Assembly (NCBI GenBank): GCA_003755025.1
Contig: RJVL01000001.1
Location: 434,001-498,000 of the forward strand
From: Diaphorobacter nitroreducens
GTDB taxonomy: Bacteria > Pseudomonadota > Gammaproteobacteria > Burkholderiales > Burkholderiaceae_C
Direction: 5' to 3'
Length of the DNA stretch: 64,000 bases
The translations under genes were made by a program, and so were the position numbers. Of this stretch, positions 51,129 to 59,690 are shown piece after piece (within the stretch, counting starts at the first letter, position 1; each line of letters begins with the position of its first letter). The notes beneath the pieces were generated by a model that ran no database searches, was not told the origin of the DNA, and worked only from the letters and a program-made list of their open reading frames with translations.

Positions 51129-52454
51129 TCAGAACTTGGTCTTGCGCAGCACCCACCAGGGCGCCATGGACGAGTCCAAGTGGGACTTCATGAACATCTC
51201 GGCCATGATGGAGAACGAGCAGTGGATGCGGTTGACGAAGGCAAAGAGGGGAAACAGCGGCAGGAAGCCCAGGTACCACACGTCGTCCCGCGGCCGCTCG
51301 GATACGGCCACGACGTACAGCAGGAAGTAAAACAGCAGCGCGGCCAGGTAGGCGAGGTAGATGAAGGCCAGCACGCCCATCACCACCCCCAAGGGCATGG
51401 TGAAGAGCATGGTGCCGGTGTACGCCACGATCAGGAACGGCAGCACGAGCTGCATCAGCAGGCCGTTCACGATGACGAACAGGAAGTTGCGCCAGCCCAG
51501 CAGGCGCGGGCGCAGGTTGAAGCGGAACTTGCGGATGAAGATGTAGAACATGTCTCCATCCCAGCGCAGGCGCTGGCGAAAGAAGACGCGCCAGGTGTCC
51601 GGGGCGTCCGTGTGCCCGACGGCGTGCGGGTCGAACACGATGCGCAGGTCCGGGTGCCGGCCGAAGTACTGCTTGATGCGCATCGTCATGTCCAGGTCTT
51701 CGGCGGTGCCGGCGTCCCACCCGCCCAGGTTGCGCAGGAACCGGGTGCGGAAGACGCCGAACGCGCCGGAGATGTTGTTGACGATGTTGAACTCCGACAG
51801 TCCGGTCTTGCCCGCGCCGATGGAGAGCATGTATTCCAGTGCCTGCAGCCGCGTGACCAGCGAACGCTTGGCGTTGCGCACGCGCAGGTTACCCGCCACG
51901 CCCACGACGCCCGGGTCATCGAAGTGGCGCGTGGCGTTGCGCACCATGTCGTTATCGAAAGAGGTGTCGCCGTCCAGTGCCATCACCACCTCGCCCGTGG
52001 CAATGGACAGGCCCGCATTCAGCGACGACACGCGTCCCCCGCGCTGCCACTTGGGCAGCACCACCAGGCTGCGGCGCTGGGTGCCTGCCAGCAGCGACTG
52101 CGCGCGCCGCGCGGCGCGCAGCGTGGGGCCGTTTTGCAGCGCGCCGTCGATCACGGCGATGATCTCGATGAAGCCGGGGTACAGCTGTTGCGCCAGCGAC
52201 CCGATGGTCTTGCCCACGTCCTCCCCCTCGGAATAGCAGGTAATGACGCACGACACGCGCGGATAGGCTTCGCGCTGGCGCAGCGGGCGGTGCTCACGCA
52301 ATCCGTACTTCACCATGCCTGCGGTGACCAGCAGGAAGAAGGGCGCCTCCAGGAACACGACGAACGGAAAGAACTTGAGCGCCAGCTCCACCCAGTTCTG
52401 CTGGCTGGAGCTGGCGAACAGCGTCGCGAAGGCAAAGACGGCGGTGTCCCACAT
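51129..52454 (-). CDS. processive family 2 glycosyltransferase (exopolysaccharide synthase)
   Basis: A 441-residue membrane GT2 of the cellulose/hyaluronan/PNAG synthase type. A first hydrophobic segment (FFPFVVFLEAPFFLLVTAG) is followed by the catalytic domain: VSCVITCYSEGED, ALDGDTSFD (Asp161, Asp163), GTAEDLDMTMRIK (catalytic-base motif AED, residues 251-253) and RQRLRWDGD (QxxRW, residues 294-298). QxxRW indicates processive polymerisation. Three or more C-terminal transmembrane segments would form the export channel. No PilZ domain is present, so cyclic-di-GMP control would have to come from a partner. The sugar used is not predictable; the divergent galE suggests UDP-hexose supply. Confidence 0.85.
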   Translation of the reverse strand: MWDTAVFAFATLFASSSQQNWVELALKFFPFVVFLEAPFFLLVTAGMVKYGLREHRPLRQREAYPRVSCVITCYSEGEDVGKTIGSLAQQLYPGFIEIIAVIDGALQNGPTLRAARRAQSLLAGTQRRSLVVLPKWQRGGRVSSLNAGLSIATGEVVMALDGDTSFDNDMVRNATRHFDDPGVVGVAGNLRVRNAKRSLVTRLQALEYMLSIGAGKTGLSEFNIVNNISGAFGVFRTRFLRNLGGWDAGTAEDLDMTMRIKQYFGRHPDLRIVFDPHAVGHTDAPDTWRVFFRQRLRWDGDMFYIFIRKFRFNLRPRLLGWRNFLFVIVNGLLMQLVLPFLIVAYTGTMLFTMPLGVVMGVLAFIYLAYLAALLFYFLLYVVAVSERPRDDVWYLGFLPLFPLFAFVNRIHCSFSIMAEMFMKSHLDSSMAPWWVLRKTKF

Positions 52455-52460
52455 GCGGCG

Positions 52461-53855
52461 TCAGGCCTGGTCGAGCAGCCGTTCCATCAGCGCCGCTGCG
52501 CTGTCTCCGGCGCGCAGGTCCTGCGGCATCTGAAGATGGCGGATGCGCGCCTGCAGCGCCGATGGCGCCGCCGCCACCGTCTGGTCGGACAGCGCGCGCT
52601 GCAGTCGCGCGGACAGGCCTGCGGGGTCGGAGAACGGCAGGAACAGCCAGAGCTTGTCCTCCTGCGTGCGGGTGGTGATGTCTGACGTGCGCAGCAATTC
52701 GTGCAGGCGGCGCGCGAACTCGTCCAGCAGCAGGAAGACGCGCGCGGCCCCCAGCTCCTCGATGAGTTCCGTGGCGTTGGTGAATTCGATCAGCATGAGC
52801 CCGAACCGCATCTCCGGATGGCGCGTGGTCACGGCCAGTGCCCAGTCGAGCATGCGCCGGAAATGGGACGCCTCAACGTAGTTGGCGGTGTCGAGCGCCG
52901 CAAACGACTCCTGGATCTGCCCTGCGCGCAGCGCGGTGCGGCCGTGTGCGCTCAGGCGCAGGCTGGCGACTTCGCGTACATCCAGGGCACTGGGCGCGCA
53001 GCTGGTGCGGCAGGCCAGGCAGCGTGCCTGCGTCGTGGTCTCCACGAACACGTGATGGCAGCTGCCGCAGGCGTACTGCGTCAGCGGGCGGTCATAGTCC
53101 ACACCAATGTGGCGCAGCGCCGCGCTGCACTGGGGGCAGGAGAGACCGCCGTCGTGGTGGAAGTCGCTCTCGGGCGCCACATGCCCGCAGGAGAAGCAGT
53201 GCAGCGAGGCTTCCTTGCGGATCTGCAGGCTGGAGCAGTGCGGGCAGACGTCGATGTAGTGGATGTGAGCGCTGCCGCAGGTGCGGCAGTGGCGCGTGCG
53301 GTCCACGAGCTGGGCGGGCTCCAAGAGCTTGCGGCGCACCAGGGTCGCGAGGCAGGCACCGGGATCCTCGCCCCGCTGCGCCAGGGCGTCCACCACGGGA
53401 TAGTGGTAGAGCATGGGGTGCGTGAGCGTGCACTGCGGCGCCAGCTCCATCGCGTCGCGCACGTACAGGAAGTAGAGCACGCGCTCTTCCAGGCGCATGT
53501 CCGTCAGGGCCAGGCGCAGGCTGCGGCGTACGGCCAGGCTGCGCTCCGCGCGGGCCACCGCGTCGGCATAGGGTGCGGCGGTGTCGGCCAGCACGGAGGC
53601 TTTGCCCTCGCCGGGGGCCACCACGGCCAGGCGGTCCCACCAGGGGCTGCGGCGCAACTGGAGAATCAGATCGTCCGCGGCGGAAGCATCCCACCCCTCC
53701 AGGTAAAAGCCGAGGGGCTGCACGGACGACCGCGTGAAGGCGTCCCAGGAATCGAAGACCTGGGCCTGGGGCTGTGCCGGAACCGGTTGTCCCGAGGGCC
53801 GCAGCACGACCATGGATTCGGCGGGGGGCGTGGCGGAAGAGGGCGATACAGTCAT
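52461..53855 (-). CDS. zinc-ribbon (TackOD1-like) protein with degenerate GGDEF domain
   Basis: A 464-residue predicted cytoplasmic regulator. The N-terminal 180 residues look like a divergent receiver-type fold followed by a winged-helix-like stretch. Three cysteine pairs-of-pairs follow: C190/C193 with C204/C207, C220/C223 with C240/C243, and C263/C266 with C279/C282, consistent with three zinc ribbons like the TackOD1 output domain. Residues about 325-435 follow the GGDEF-domain pattern (FGLMLIEFTNATELIEELG, LLRTSDITTRTQEDKLWLFLP), but TQEDKLW replaces the GGDEF signature, so it is probably not a cyclase and may bind or sense nucleotide. It is the first gene of the four-gene minus-strand cluster, 6 nt before the synthase gene. 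Confidence 0.65.
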   Translation of the reverse strand: MTVSPSSATPPAESMVVLRPSGQPVPAQPQAQVFDSWDAFTRSSVQPLGFYLEGWDASAADDLILQLRRSPWWDRLAVVAPGEGKASVLADTAAPYADAVARAERSLAVRRSLRLALTDMRLEERVLYFLYVRDAMELAPQCTLTHPMLYHYPVVDALAQRGEDPGACLATLVRRKLLEPAQLVDRTRHCRTCGSAHIHYIDVCPHCSSLQIRKEASLHCFSCGHVAPESDFHHDGGLSCPQCSAALRHIGVDYDRPLTQYACGSCHHVFVETTTQARCLACRTSCAPSALDVREVASLRLSAHGRTALRAGQIQESFAALDTANYVEASHFRRMLDWALAVTTRHPEMRFGLMLIEFTNATELIEELGAARVFLLLDEFARRLHELLRTSDITTRTQEDKLWLFLPFSDPAGLSARLQRALSDQTVAAAPSALQARIRHLQMPQDLRAGDSAAALMERLLDQA

Positions 53856-54089
53856 TCGGAACGGAACGCACCGCGCGCCGTCGGCACAGGCGGTTGATCA
53901 GCAAAAAGAGGGTGGATGGCGGCCAATAACCCACGCCCATCCGCGCGCGCCCGCCCTGCGGGAAGAGCGCCGGCGGCCATGTGGGGCGCAAGCCAAGGTT
54001 ACCCGATTACAACGCGCCCCGGCCTCACGCGGTTGAATGAAGCCCGGCGGTACAGTCATGGCTTTGCGTATTTTCGAGGGCGAGAGGAC
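53856..54089. promoter_or_regulatory. divergent promoter region between the exopolysaccharide cluster and galE
   Basis: 234 nt separate the two divergent starts. Both promoters should lie here, but no convincing -35/-10 pair was recognised on either strand. No gene is supported. Confidence 0.35.
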
Positions 54090-55109
54090 ATGATTCTTGT
54101 AACCGGGGGCGCGGGCTTCATCGGCACCCACACCTGTGCGGCCCTTGCCGATGCAGGCATTCCCACCTTGCTGCTCGACAACTTCAGCAACAGCCGCCGC
54201 AGCGTGCTGGACCGCCTGGCGCGCATCACCGGCAAGCCGGTGGCGTGCGTCGAGGGCGACGTGCGCGACGCGCAGTTGCTGCGGCAGCTGTTTGCGTCCC
54301 ACCCCATCGAGGGCGTGATCCACTTCGCCGCGCTCAAGGCCGTGGGCGAATCGGTGCGCGAGCCGCTGCGCTACTACGAAAACAACGTGGCGGGGACGGT
54401 GAGCCTGCTGCGCGCCATGCAGGCGGCCGGCGTGCGCACGTTGGTGTTTTCCTCCTCGGCCACGGTGTATGGCGATCCGGCGAGCCTGCCCATCCGCGAG
54501 GACTTTCCGCTATCGGCCACCAACCCTTACGGCTGGAGCAAGCTGATGATGGAGCAGGTGCTGGCCGACGTGGACCACGCCGAGCCCGGCCAGTGGCGCA
54601 TTGCGCGGCTGCGCTACTTCAACCCCGTGGGCGCGCACGAGAGCGGGCTGATCGGCGAGGACCCGCAGGACATTCCCAACAACCTCATGCCCTACGTGGC
54701 CCAGGTGGCCACGGGCCAGCGCGAGGTGCTGAGCGTGTACGGCGGCGACTACCCCACGCCCGACGGCACCGGCGTGCGCGACTACATCCACGTGTGCGAC
54801 CTGGCCGAAGGCCACGTGGCCGCGCTGCGCTACCTGCGCGCGCATCCGGGGCTGCTCACGGTGAACCTCGGCACGGGACGGCCGGTGTCGGTGCTGGAGA
54901 TGGTGCGCGGCTTCGAGCAGGCCAGCGGCCGTGCCGTGCCCTACCAGGTGGTGGCGCGCCGCCCCGGCGATGTGGCCGCCTGCTGGGCCGACCCAGCCCT
55001 GGCCGAGCGCCTGCTGGGCTGGCGCGCGCGGCGCGATGTGCAGGCCATGTGCCGGGATGCCTGGCGTTGGCAGGATGGCGAGGCGCGCCGACTGGGCGAT
55101 GCTCCTTGA
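54090..55109 (+). CDS. galE: UDP-glucose 4-epimerase
   Basis: GalE interconverts UDP-glucose and UDP-galactose (or the N-acetyl forms) with bound NAD. The Rossmann motif is MILVTGGAGFIGTHT, the catalytic Ser region is VFSSSATVYGDP, and the YxxxK motif is YGWSK (preceded by TNP). RYFNPVGAHESG and DGTGVRDYIHVCDLAEGH are family hallmarks. Length 339 residues. ATG 54090 has GAGAGGA upstream. It is divergent from the exopolysaccharide cluster and followed by palindrome copy 9 and hisF, so it probably supplies sugar nucleotide for the polymer; that link is inferred. Confidence 0.93.
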   Translation: MILVTGGAGFIGTHTCAALADAGIPTLLLDNFSNSRRSVLDRLARITGKPVACVEGDVRDAQLLRQLFASHPIEGVIHFAALKAVGESVREPLRYYENNVAGTVSLLRAMQAAGVRTLVFSSSATVYGDPASLPIREDFPLSATNPYGWSKLMMEQVLADVDHAEPGQWRIARLRYFNPVGAHESGLIGEDPQDIPNNLMPYVAQVATGQREVLSVYGGDYPTPDGTGVRDYIHVCDLAEGHVAALRYLRAHPGLLTVNLGTGRPVSVLEMVRGFEQASGRAVPYQVVARRPGDVAACWADPALAERLLGWRARRDVQAMCRDAWRWQDGEARRLGDAP

Positions 55110-55205
55110 TTGATAGCTGGTCGCGCTTGTCAATCAAGGAATTGATGGGGGAAATGGTTTGGAAACCAAATCCGACGAGCGCGAAAAGCTATTGATTCAA
55201 TAGCT
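55104..55205. repeat. dispersed intergenic palindrome, copy 9 (long composite form)
   Basis: A longer variant: an outer perfect inverted repeat CCTTGATTGA (55104-55113) / TCAATCAAGG (55130-55139) encloses ATAGCTGGTCGCGCTTG. About 45 nt further a second arm GAGCGCGAAAAGCTATT (55177-55193) appears, with a small GGTTT-GG-AAACC hairpin between. It begins at the galE stop codon and ends about 60 nt before hisF, so it may separate the two transcripts. Confidence 0.7.
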
Positions 55206-55267
55206 GAGCATGGCGCCGCCCATGGTATCTTGCGGCCCTTCTTCTTCAAAAGCCGGAGTGCTGGCGC

Positions 55268-56047
55268 ATGCTTGCCAAACGCATCATTCCCTGCCTTGAC
55301 GTGACCGGTGGCCGTGTCGTCAAGGGTGTCAACTTTGTCGAGCTGCGCGACGCGGGCGATCCGGTGGAGATCGCCGCGCGCTACAACGCGCAGGGCGCCG
55401 ACGAGCTCACTTTCCTGGACATCACCGCCACCAGTGACGAGCGCGACCTGATCCTGCCCATCATCGAGGCCGTGGCCAGCCAGGTCTTCATCCCCCTGAC
55501 CGTAGGCGGCGGCGTGCGCACCGTGGAAGACGTGCGCCGCCTGCTCAATGCGGGCGCGGACAAGACCAGCTTCAACTCCGCCGCGATTGCCAACCCCGAC
55601 GTCATCAGCCAGGCCTCGGCCAAGTACGGCGCGCAGTGCATCGTCGTGGCCATCGATGCCAAGCGCCGCCAGGGCGCGGAAGTAGCCGAGCGCGGCGAGG
55701 GCTGGGATGTGTACAGCCATGGCGGGCGCAAGAACACCGGCCTGGACGCCGTGCAGTGGGCCGTGGAGATGGCGCGCCGCGGTGCGGGCGAGATCCTGCT
55801 GACCAGCATGGACCGCGACGGCACCAAGAGCGGGTTTGATCTGCAACTCACCCGTGCGGTGAGCGACGCCGTGGGCGTGCCCGTGATCGCGTCGGGCGGC
55901 GTGGGCAACCTGGACCATCTGGCCGATGGGGTGCAGCAGGGCGGCGCTGATGCGGTGCTGGCGGCCAGCATCTTCCACTACGGCGAGTTCACCGTGCGCC
56001 AGGCCAAGGAGCGCATGCGCGAGCGCGGTATCCCCGTGCGGCTCTGA
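55268..56047 (+). CDS. hisF: imidazole glycerol phosphate synthase, cyclase subunit
   Basis: HisF uses ammonia from HisH to make imidazole glycerol phosphate and AICAR. TIM barrel with catalytic Asp in [16 protein letters not shown] (near residue 11) and in [15 protein letters not shown]. Conserved [14 protein letters not shown] and [13 protein letters not shown] phosphate-binding loops. Length 259 residues. CCGGAG lies upstream of ATG 55268. Separated from hisA by 7.4 kb of inserted genes. Confidence 0.95.
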   Translation: MLAKRIIPCLDVTGGRVVKGVNFVELRDAGDPVEIAARYNAQGADELTFLDITATSDERDLILPIIEAVASQVFIPLTVGGGVRTVEDVRRLLNAGADKTSFNSAAIANPDVISQASAKYGAQCIVVAIDAKRRQGAEVAERGEGWDVYSHGGRKNTGLDAVQWAVEMARRGAGEILLTSMDRDGTKSGFDLQLTRAVSDAVGVPVIASGGVGNLDHLADGVQQGGADAVLAASIFHYGEFTVRQAKERMRERGIPVRL

Positions 56048-56068
56048 TGCCGCGAATGGATGCCAAAA

Positions 56069-56112
56069 AGGCCTGTAGCGCGCTTCCAGCAAGCGCTGTA
56101 AGCTATAAAAAA
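56069..56112 (+). repeat. dispersed intergenic palindrome, copy 10
   Basis: Plus orientation: GGCCTGTAGCGCGCTT (56070-56085) and AAGCGCTGTAAGCTAT (56091-56106), 5-nt loop, then AAAAAA. It lies between hisF and hisI, inside the operon. GGCCTGTA left end as in copy 8. Confidence 0.88.
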
Positions 56113-56151
56113 TGCAGCATACATCGGCGTTGTAGCTGCCGATGACCGACA

Positions 56152-56550
56152 ATGGACACCATGAACTGGCTTGATCAAGTGAAATGGGATGCGCAGGGCC
56201 TGGTGCCCGTGATTGCGCAGGAGGCCGCCACGGGCGACGTGCTGATGTTCGCTTGGATGAACCGCGAGGCGCTGGCCAAGACCGCCGAGCTGGGCCGCGC
56301 CGTGTACTACAGCCGCTCGCGCGGCAAGCTGTGGTTCAAGGGCGAGGAGTCGGGCCATGTGCAGCAGGTGCACGACATTCGCCTGGACTGCGACAGCGAC
56401 GTGGTGCTGCTGAAGGTGACGCAGCTGGGCCACGAGCCCGGCATTGCCTGCCACACGGGCCGTCACAGCTGCTTCTTCAACGCCCTCCAGAATGGCGCGT
56501 GGCAGGCTGTCGATCCGGTCTTGAAAGACCCCGAATCCATCTACAAATAA
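56152..56550 (+). CDS. hisI: phosphoribosyl-AMP cyclohydrolase
   Basis: Monofunctional HisI (132 residues), which opens the adenine ring of PR-AMP. Zinc ligands are visible in [14 protein letters not shown] and [13 protein letters not shown]. Conserved [12 protein letters not shown] and [20 protein letters not shown] (in part) match the family. Start may be ATG 56152 or 56161 (MNWLDQ). hisE follows after 6 nt. Confidence 0.94.
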   Translation: MDTMNWLDQVKWDAQGLVPVIAQEAATGDVLMFAWMNREALAKTAELGRAVYYSRSRGKLWFKGEESGHVQQVHDIRLDCDSDVVLLKVTQLGHEPGIACHTGRHSCFFNALQNGAWQAVDPVLKDPESIYK

Positions 56551-56556
56551 GAAGCC

Positions 56557-56955
56557 ATGACCCGCACCGATACCCATGCCCCCCTGTCGCAGGACGCGCT
56601 TGCGCGGCTGGCCGGCGTCATCGAAAGCCGCAAGCCCGCCAACGGCGGCGACCCTGACAAGAGCTACGTCGCGCGGCTGCTGCACAAGGGGCCTGACGCC
56701 TTCCTCAAGAAGGTGGGCGAGGAGGCGACCGAGGTGGTCATGGCGGCCAAGGACTTGGACCATGGCGCCGACAAGGCGAAGCTGGTGTACGAGGTGGCCG
56801 ACCTGTGGTTCCACTCGATGATCGCGCTGGCGCACTACGGGCTTGCCCCCGCCGACGTGATTGCCGAGCTGGAGCGCCGCGAGGGCATCAGCGGCATCGA
56901 GGAAAAGGCCCTGCGCAAGGCCGCAGCCCGCAGCAGCGAAGAAGGAGGTGCGTGA
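56557..56955 (+). CDS. hisE: phosphoribosyl-ATP diphosphatase
   Basis: Monofunctional HisE (132 residues), a MazG-like fold that removes pyrophosphate from PR-ATP. The magnesium-binding acidic helix is [18 protein letters not shown], with [16 protein letters not shown] following. Its stop overlaps the next start (TGATG). Last his gene in the window; hisZ is absent. Confidence 0.94.
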   Translation: MTRTDTHAPLSQDALARLAGVIESRKPANGGDPDKSYVARLLHKGPDAFLKKVGEEATEVVMAAKDLDHGADKAKLVYEVADLWFHSMIALAHYGLAPADVIAELERREGISGIEEKALRKAAARSSEEGGA

Positions 56956-57341
56956 TGAACAACGATATCGTCGACGTGGAGCCCAGCGAGCGGGCCGAAT
57001 CCCTCAAGACGGTCGGATGGGTCAGCTACATCCTGCACCTGATCGTGGCCGTGGCCGCGGTACTGCCGGGCGCGCAGCCTAGCGCCGCGCTGCTCATCGT
57101 CGCGCTGGTGATCGACCTGGTGAAGAAAAGCGATGCCGCGGGTACCTGGCAGGCCAGCCATTTCTCCTGGCGCGTGCGCACCGTGATCTGGGCCGGCGTG
57201 CTGTACGCGGTCACTGCGCCGCTGTGGCTGGTTTTCTTTTTCCCGGGTTGGATCGCCTGGGGCCTGATCTCCATCTGGTTCCTCTACCGCATCGTGCGCG
57301 GCATGGTGGCCATGAACAAGGGGCAGGCCATCGATGCCTGA
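56955..57341 (+). CDS. DUF4870-like small membrane protein
   Basis: A 128-residue protein with three or four hydrophobic segments (YILHLIVAVAAVLPG, ALLIVALVIDLVKK, WAGVLYAVTAPLWLVFFF, GLISIWFLYRIVRGM). The pattern and the SHFSWRVRT turn match DUF4870/Tic20-like membrane proteins often found after hisE in betaproteobacteria. Function unknown. GAAGGAGG precedes the start. It overlaps hisE by one base and the patatin gene by 8 nt. Confidence 0.8.
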   Translation: MNNDIVDVEPSERAESLKTVGWVSYILHLIVAVAAVLPGAQPSAALLIVALVIDLVKKSDAAGTWQASHFSWRVRTVIWAGVLYAVTAPLWLVFFFPGWIAWGLISIWFLYRIVRGMVAMNKGQAIDA

Positions 57342-58374
57342 GCAGGGCGCGCCGCGGCGGCTCAACCTCGCGCTGCAGGGCGGCGGCTCGCATGGCGCGC
57401 TGACCTGGGGCGTGCTGGATGCGTTGCTCGAAGACGGCCAGTTCCTCATCGACGGCGTGAGCGGCACCAGCGCCGGTGCCATGAATGCCGTTGCGCTGGC
57501 CCACGGATTCGCCCAGGCCGCGCGGGAACACAAAGACCCGCTGGAGGCGCACCGCGCCGGCTGCGAACTGGCGCGCGCCACGCTGGCGCGGCTGTGGGAA
57601 GGCGTGGGCACACTCGGCAGCCTGACCTGGGGCATCCCCTTACCCGGTGCCGGGCCGCTGCTGGGCATGATGTCCCACTGGCTGTCGCCCTACCAGACCA
57701 ATCCGCTGGACATCAACCCCCTGCGGAGGGTGCTGGAGCGCGAGGTGGACTTCGAGGCCCTGGCTTCTGCGCGTGCGCCGCAGTCCAGCACTGTGCCGCA
57801 GGTGTTCGTCTGCGCGACCAATGTGCGCACGGGGCGCGGGGAGATTTTCACCGGCAAGCGGCTCAGCGCCGATGCCGTCATGGCCTCGGCCTGCCTGCCG
57901 CTGCTGTTCAAGGCGGTGGAGATTGACGGCGAGCATTACTGGGACGGTGGCTATTCCGGCAATCCCGCGCTGCACCCGCTGATCTACAAGACCGACTGCG
58001 CCGATGTGCTGCTGGTGCAGATCAACCCCATCGAGCACCAAGGCGTGCCCGACAGTGCCAGCGAGATCATGGAGCGCATGAACGAGGTCACGTTCAACGC
58101 CGCCCTGCTGTCCGAGCTGCGCGCCATCGAGTTCGTGCGTCGGCTGCTGGCCGAAGGCAAGCTGGACGCGCGCCGCTACAAGAGCGTGCGCATGCACCGC
58201 ATCGATGGTGGCGCGGTGCTCGAGCCGTTCGGAGCCGCCAGCAAGCTGCGGGCGGACCTGGCCTTCGTGCGCCGCTTGTTCGACCTGGGCAGGGCGGCCG
58301 GCCAGGACTGGCTGCAGGCCCACCGGGCGGACGTGGGCGTGCGCACCACGGTCAACATCGCCGACAATGCGTAA
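57334..58374 (+). CDS. patatin-like phospholipase
   Basis: A 346-residue patatin-domain protein, probably a serine acyl hydrolase. Oxyanion-hole glycines are in LALQGGGSHGALTWG, the nucleophile serine is in GVSGTSAGAMNAV (GxSxG) and the catalytic Asp in YWDGGYSGNPAL (DGG). A lid-like insert with hydrophobic segment (GPLLGMMSHWLSPYQTNPLD) follows the nucleophile. No signal peptide, so cytoplasmic or membrane-associated. Starts 8 nt inside the DUF4870 gene. Confidence 0.9.
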   Translation: MPEQGAPRRLNLALQGGGSHGALTWGVLDALLEDGQFLIDGVSGTSAGAMNAVALAHGFAQAAREHKDPLEAHRAGCELARATLARLWEGVGTLGSLTWGIPLPGAGPLLGMMSHWLSPYQTNPLDINPLRRVLEREVDFEALASARAPQSSTVPQVFVCATNVRTGRGEIFTGKRLSADAVMASACLPLLFKAVEIDGEHYWDGGYSGNPALHPLIYKTDCADVLLVQINPIEHQGVPDSASEIMERMNEVTFNAALLSELRAIEFVRRLLAEGKLDARRYKSVRMHRIDGGAVLEPFGAASKLRADLAFVRRLFDLGRAAGQDWLQAHRADVGVRTTVNIADNA

Positions 58375-58413
58375 CCTTTCCACTGCCTGTTGACCGCCTT
58401 TTCGCCCTCCGCC

Positions 58414-58773
58414 ATGCAGCACGACCCGAACTGCCTCTTCTGCAAGATCATCGCCGGCCAGATCCCCTCGAAGAAGGTGTACGAGGACGAGCGGGTGTTT
58501 GCCTTCCACGACATCCACCCCTGGGCGCCGGTGCATTTTCTCGTGGTGCCCAAGGTCCATCTGCATTCCATGGCGGCGGTCACGCCCGAGCACGCGGACC
58601 TGCTGGGGCACATGATGACGCTGGCGCCCAAGCTGGCGCAGGAGCAGGGCTGCAACCCCTACCCGGATGGAGGATTCCGCATCGTGGTAAATACCGGTTC
58701 CGAGGGCGGTCAGGAGATCCACCACCTGCACATGCACGTGATCGGCGGTCCCCGTCCCTGGCTCAAGGGGTAA
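58414..58773 (+). CDS. HIT family protein (HinT-like nucleotide hydrolase)
   Basis: A 119-residue histidine-triad protein. The HHLHMHVIGG active-site motif is near the C-terminus, with CLFCKIIAGQIPSKKVYED at the N-terminus, typical of HinT purine nucleoside phosphoramidases. ATG 58414 (MQHDPNCLF) is preferred to an upstream alternative at 58390. In the usual betaproteobacterial order it lies between hisE and tatA, as here. Confidence 0.92.
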   Translation: MQHDPNCLFCKIIAGQIPSKKVYEDERVFAFHDIHPWAPVHFLVVPKVHLHSMAAVTPEHADLLGHMMTLAPKLAQEQGCNPYPDGGFRIVVNTGSEGGQEIHHLHMHVIGGPRPWLKG

Positions 58774-58868
58774 GTTGGCACGCCTGCAGCTGCCGTGAAG
58801 TTGCTAGGGATATGAGGGGCCCGACATATCCGCCGTCTAGAATGGGCCGTATTCGTTAGGAGATTTTC

Positions 58869-59117
58869 ATGGGTTCGTTTTCCATTTGGCACTGGCTCAT
58901 CGTGCTGCTGATCGTCGTGATGGTGTTCGGCACCAAGAAGCTCAAGAACATCGGCTCCGACCTGGGCGGTGCGGTCAAGGGTTTCAAGGACGGCATGAAG
59001 GATGGCGCCAGCACCGATGACTCGGCCACCACCAGCGCGCCCGCGGGCCAGGTGACCAACAACAGCACGGCTGCCGACAAGACCACGATCGACGTCGAAG
59101 CCAAGCACAAGAGCTGA
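58869..59117 (+). CDS. tatA: Sec-independent protein translocase subunit TatA
   Basis: TatA forms the pore component of twin-arginine export. The 82-residue protein has a short N-terminal transmembrane helix ([16 protein letters not shown]) ending in the [21 protein letters not shown] hinge and amphipathic helix (quoted in part), then a polar tail. TAGGAG precedes ATG 58869, and TAGAAT at 58838 is a possible -10 element. It provides export for the Tat-type signal of MsrP encoded in this window. Confidence 0.95.
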   Translation: MGSFSIWHWLIVLLIVVMVFGTKKLKNIGSDLGGAVKGFKDGMKDGASTDDSATTSAPAGQVTNNSTAADKTTIDVEAKHKS

Positions 59118-59149
59118 ACGCCCACGCCTTTCCTGCCTGAGCGTTCCTC

Positions 59150-59629
59150 ATGATCGACATTGGCCTGTCCAAGATGGCGCTGATTGGCGCCGTGGCCCTC
59201 ATCGTCATCGGCCCCGAGAAGCTGCCACGCGTCGCGCGCACGGTGGGCACCTTGCTGGGCAAGGCGCAGCGTTATGTGGCCGACGTCAAGGCGGAGGTCA
59301 ACCGCTCCATGGAGCTGGACGAGCTGCGCAAGATGAAAGACACCGTGGAGAACGCGGCGCGCGACGTGGAGCAGACCATCCACACCAGCGCCAGCGATTT
59401 CCAGAAGGACATGGAGCACAGCCTGGGCGACGCCTCTGCGACCGGCAGCACCTACGGGGTGGACCAAGGCCTGTCCACTGTGGTCCCGGCGTACAAGCAC
59501 CCAGCCAAGAACTGGCGCCTCAAGCGCGGTGCCATGCCCCAGTGGTACAAGGCGCGCGCGGGCGTGCGCACGCGGGTGCAGTCAGGCGCGGCGCGCGTGG
59601 CACGGTTCCGCCCCCAGAAATTCCATTGA
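59150..59629 (+). CDS. tatB: Sec-independent protein translocase subunit TatB
   Basis: TatB, with TatC, recognises twin-arginine signals. The 159-residue protein has the N-terminal [21 protein letters not shown] helix with the conserved Glu region [20 protein letters not shown], followed by a long amphipathic helix and a basic C-terminal tail. It follows tatA by 32 nt. Confidence 0.94.
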   Translation: MIDIGLSKMALIGAVALIVIGPEKLPRVARTVGTLLGKAQRYVADVKAEVNRSMELDELRKMKDTVENAARDVEQTIHTSASDFQKDMEHSLGDASATGSTYGVDQGLSTVVPAYKHPAKNWRLKRGAMPQWYKARAGVRTRVQSGAARVARFRPQKFH

Positions 59630-59690
59630 TCCCCTGATGGGCTGCGCCCCGCGCAGTCCGCGCGGGCCATGATCCCGCCTCACCCCCACC

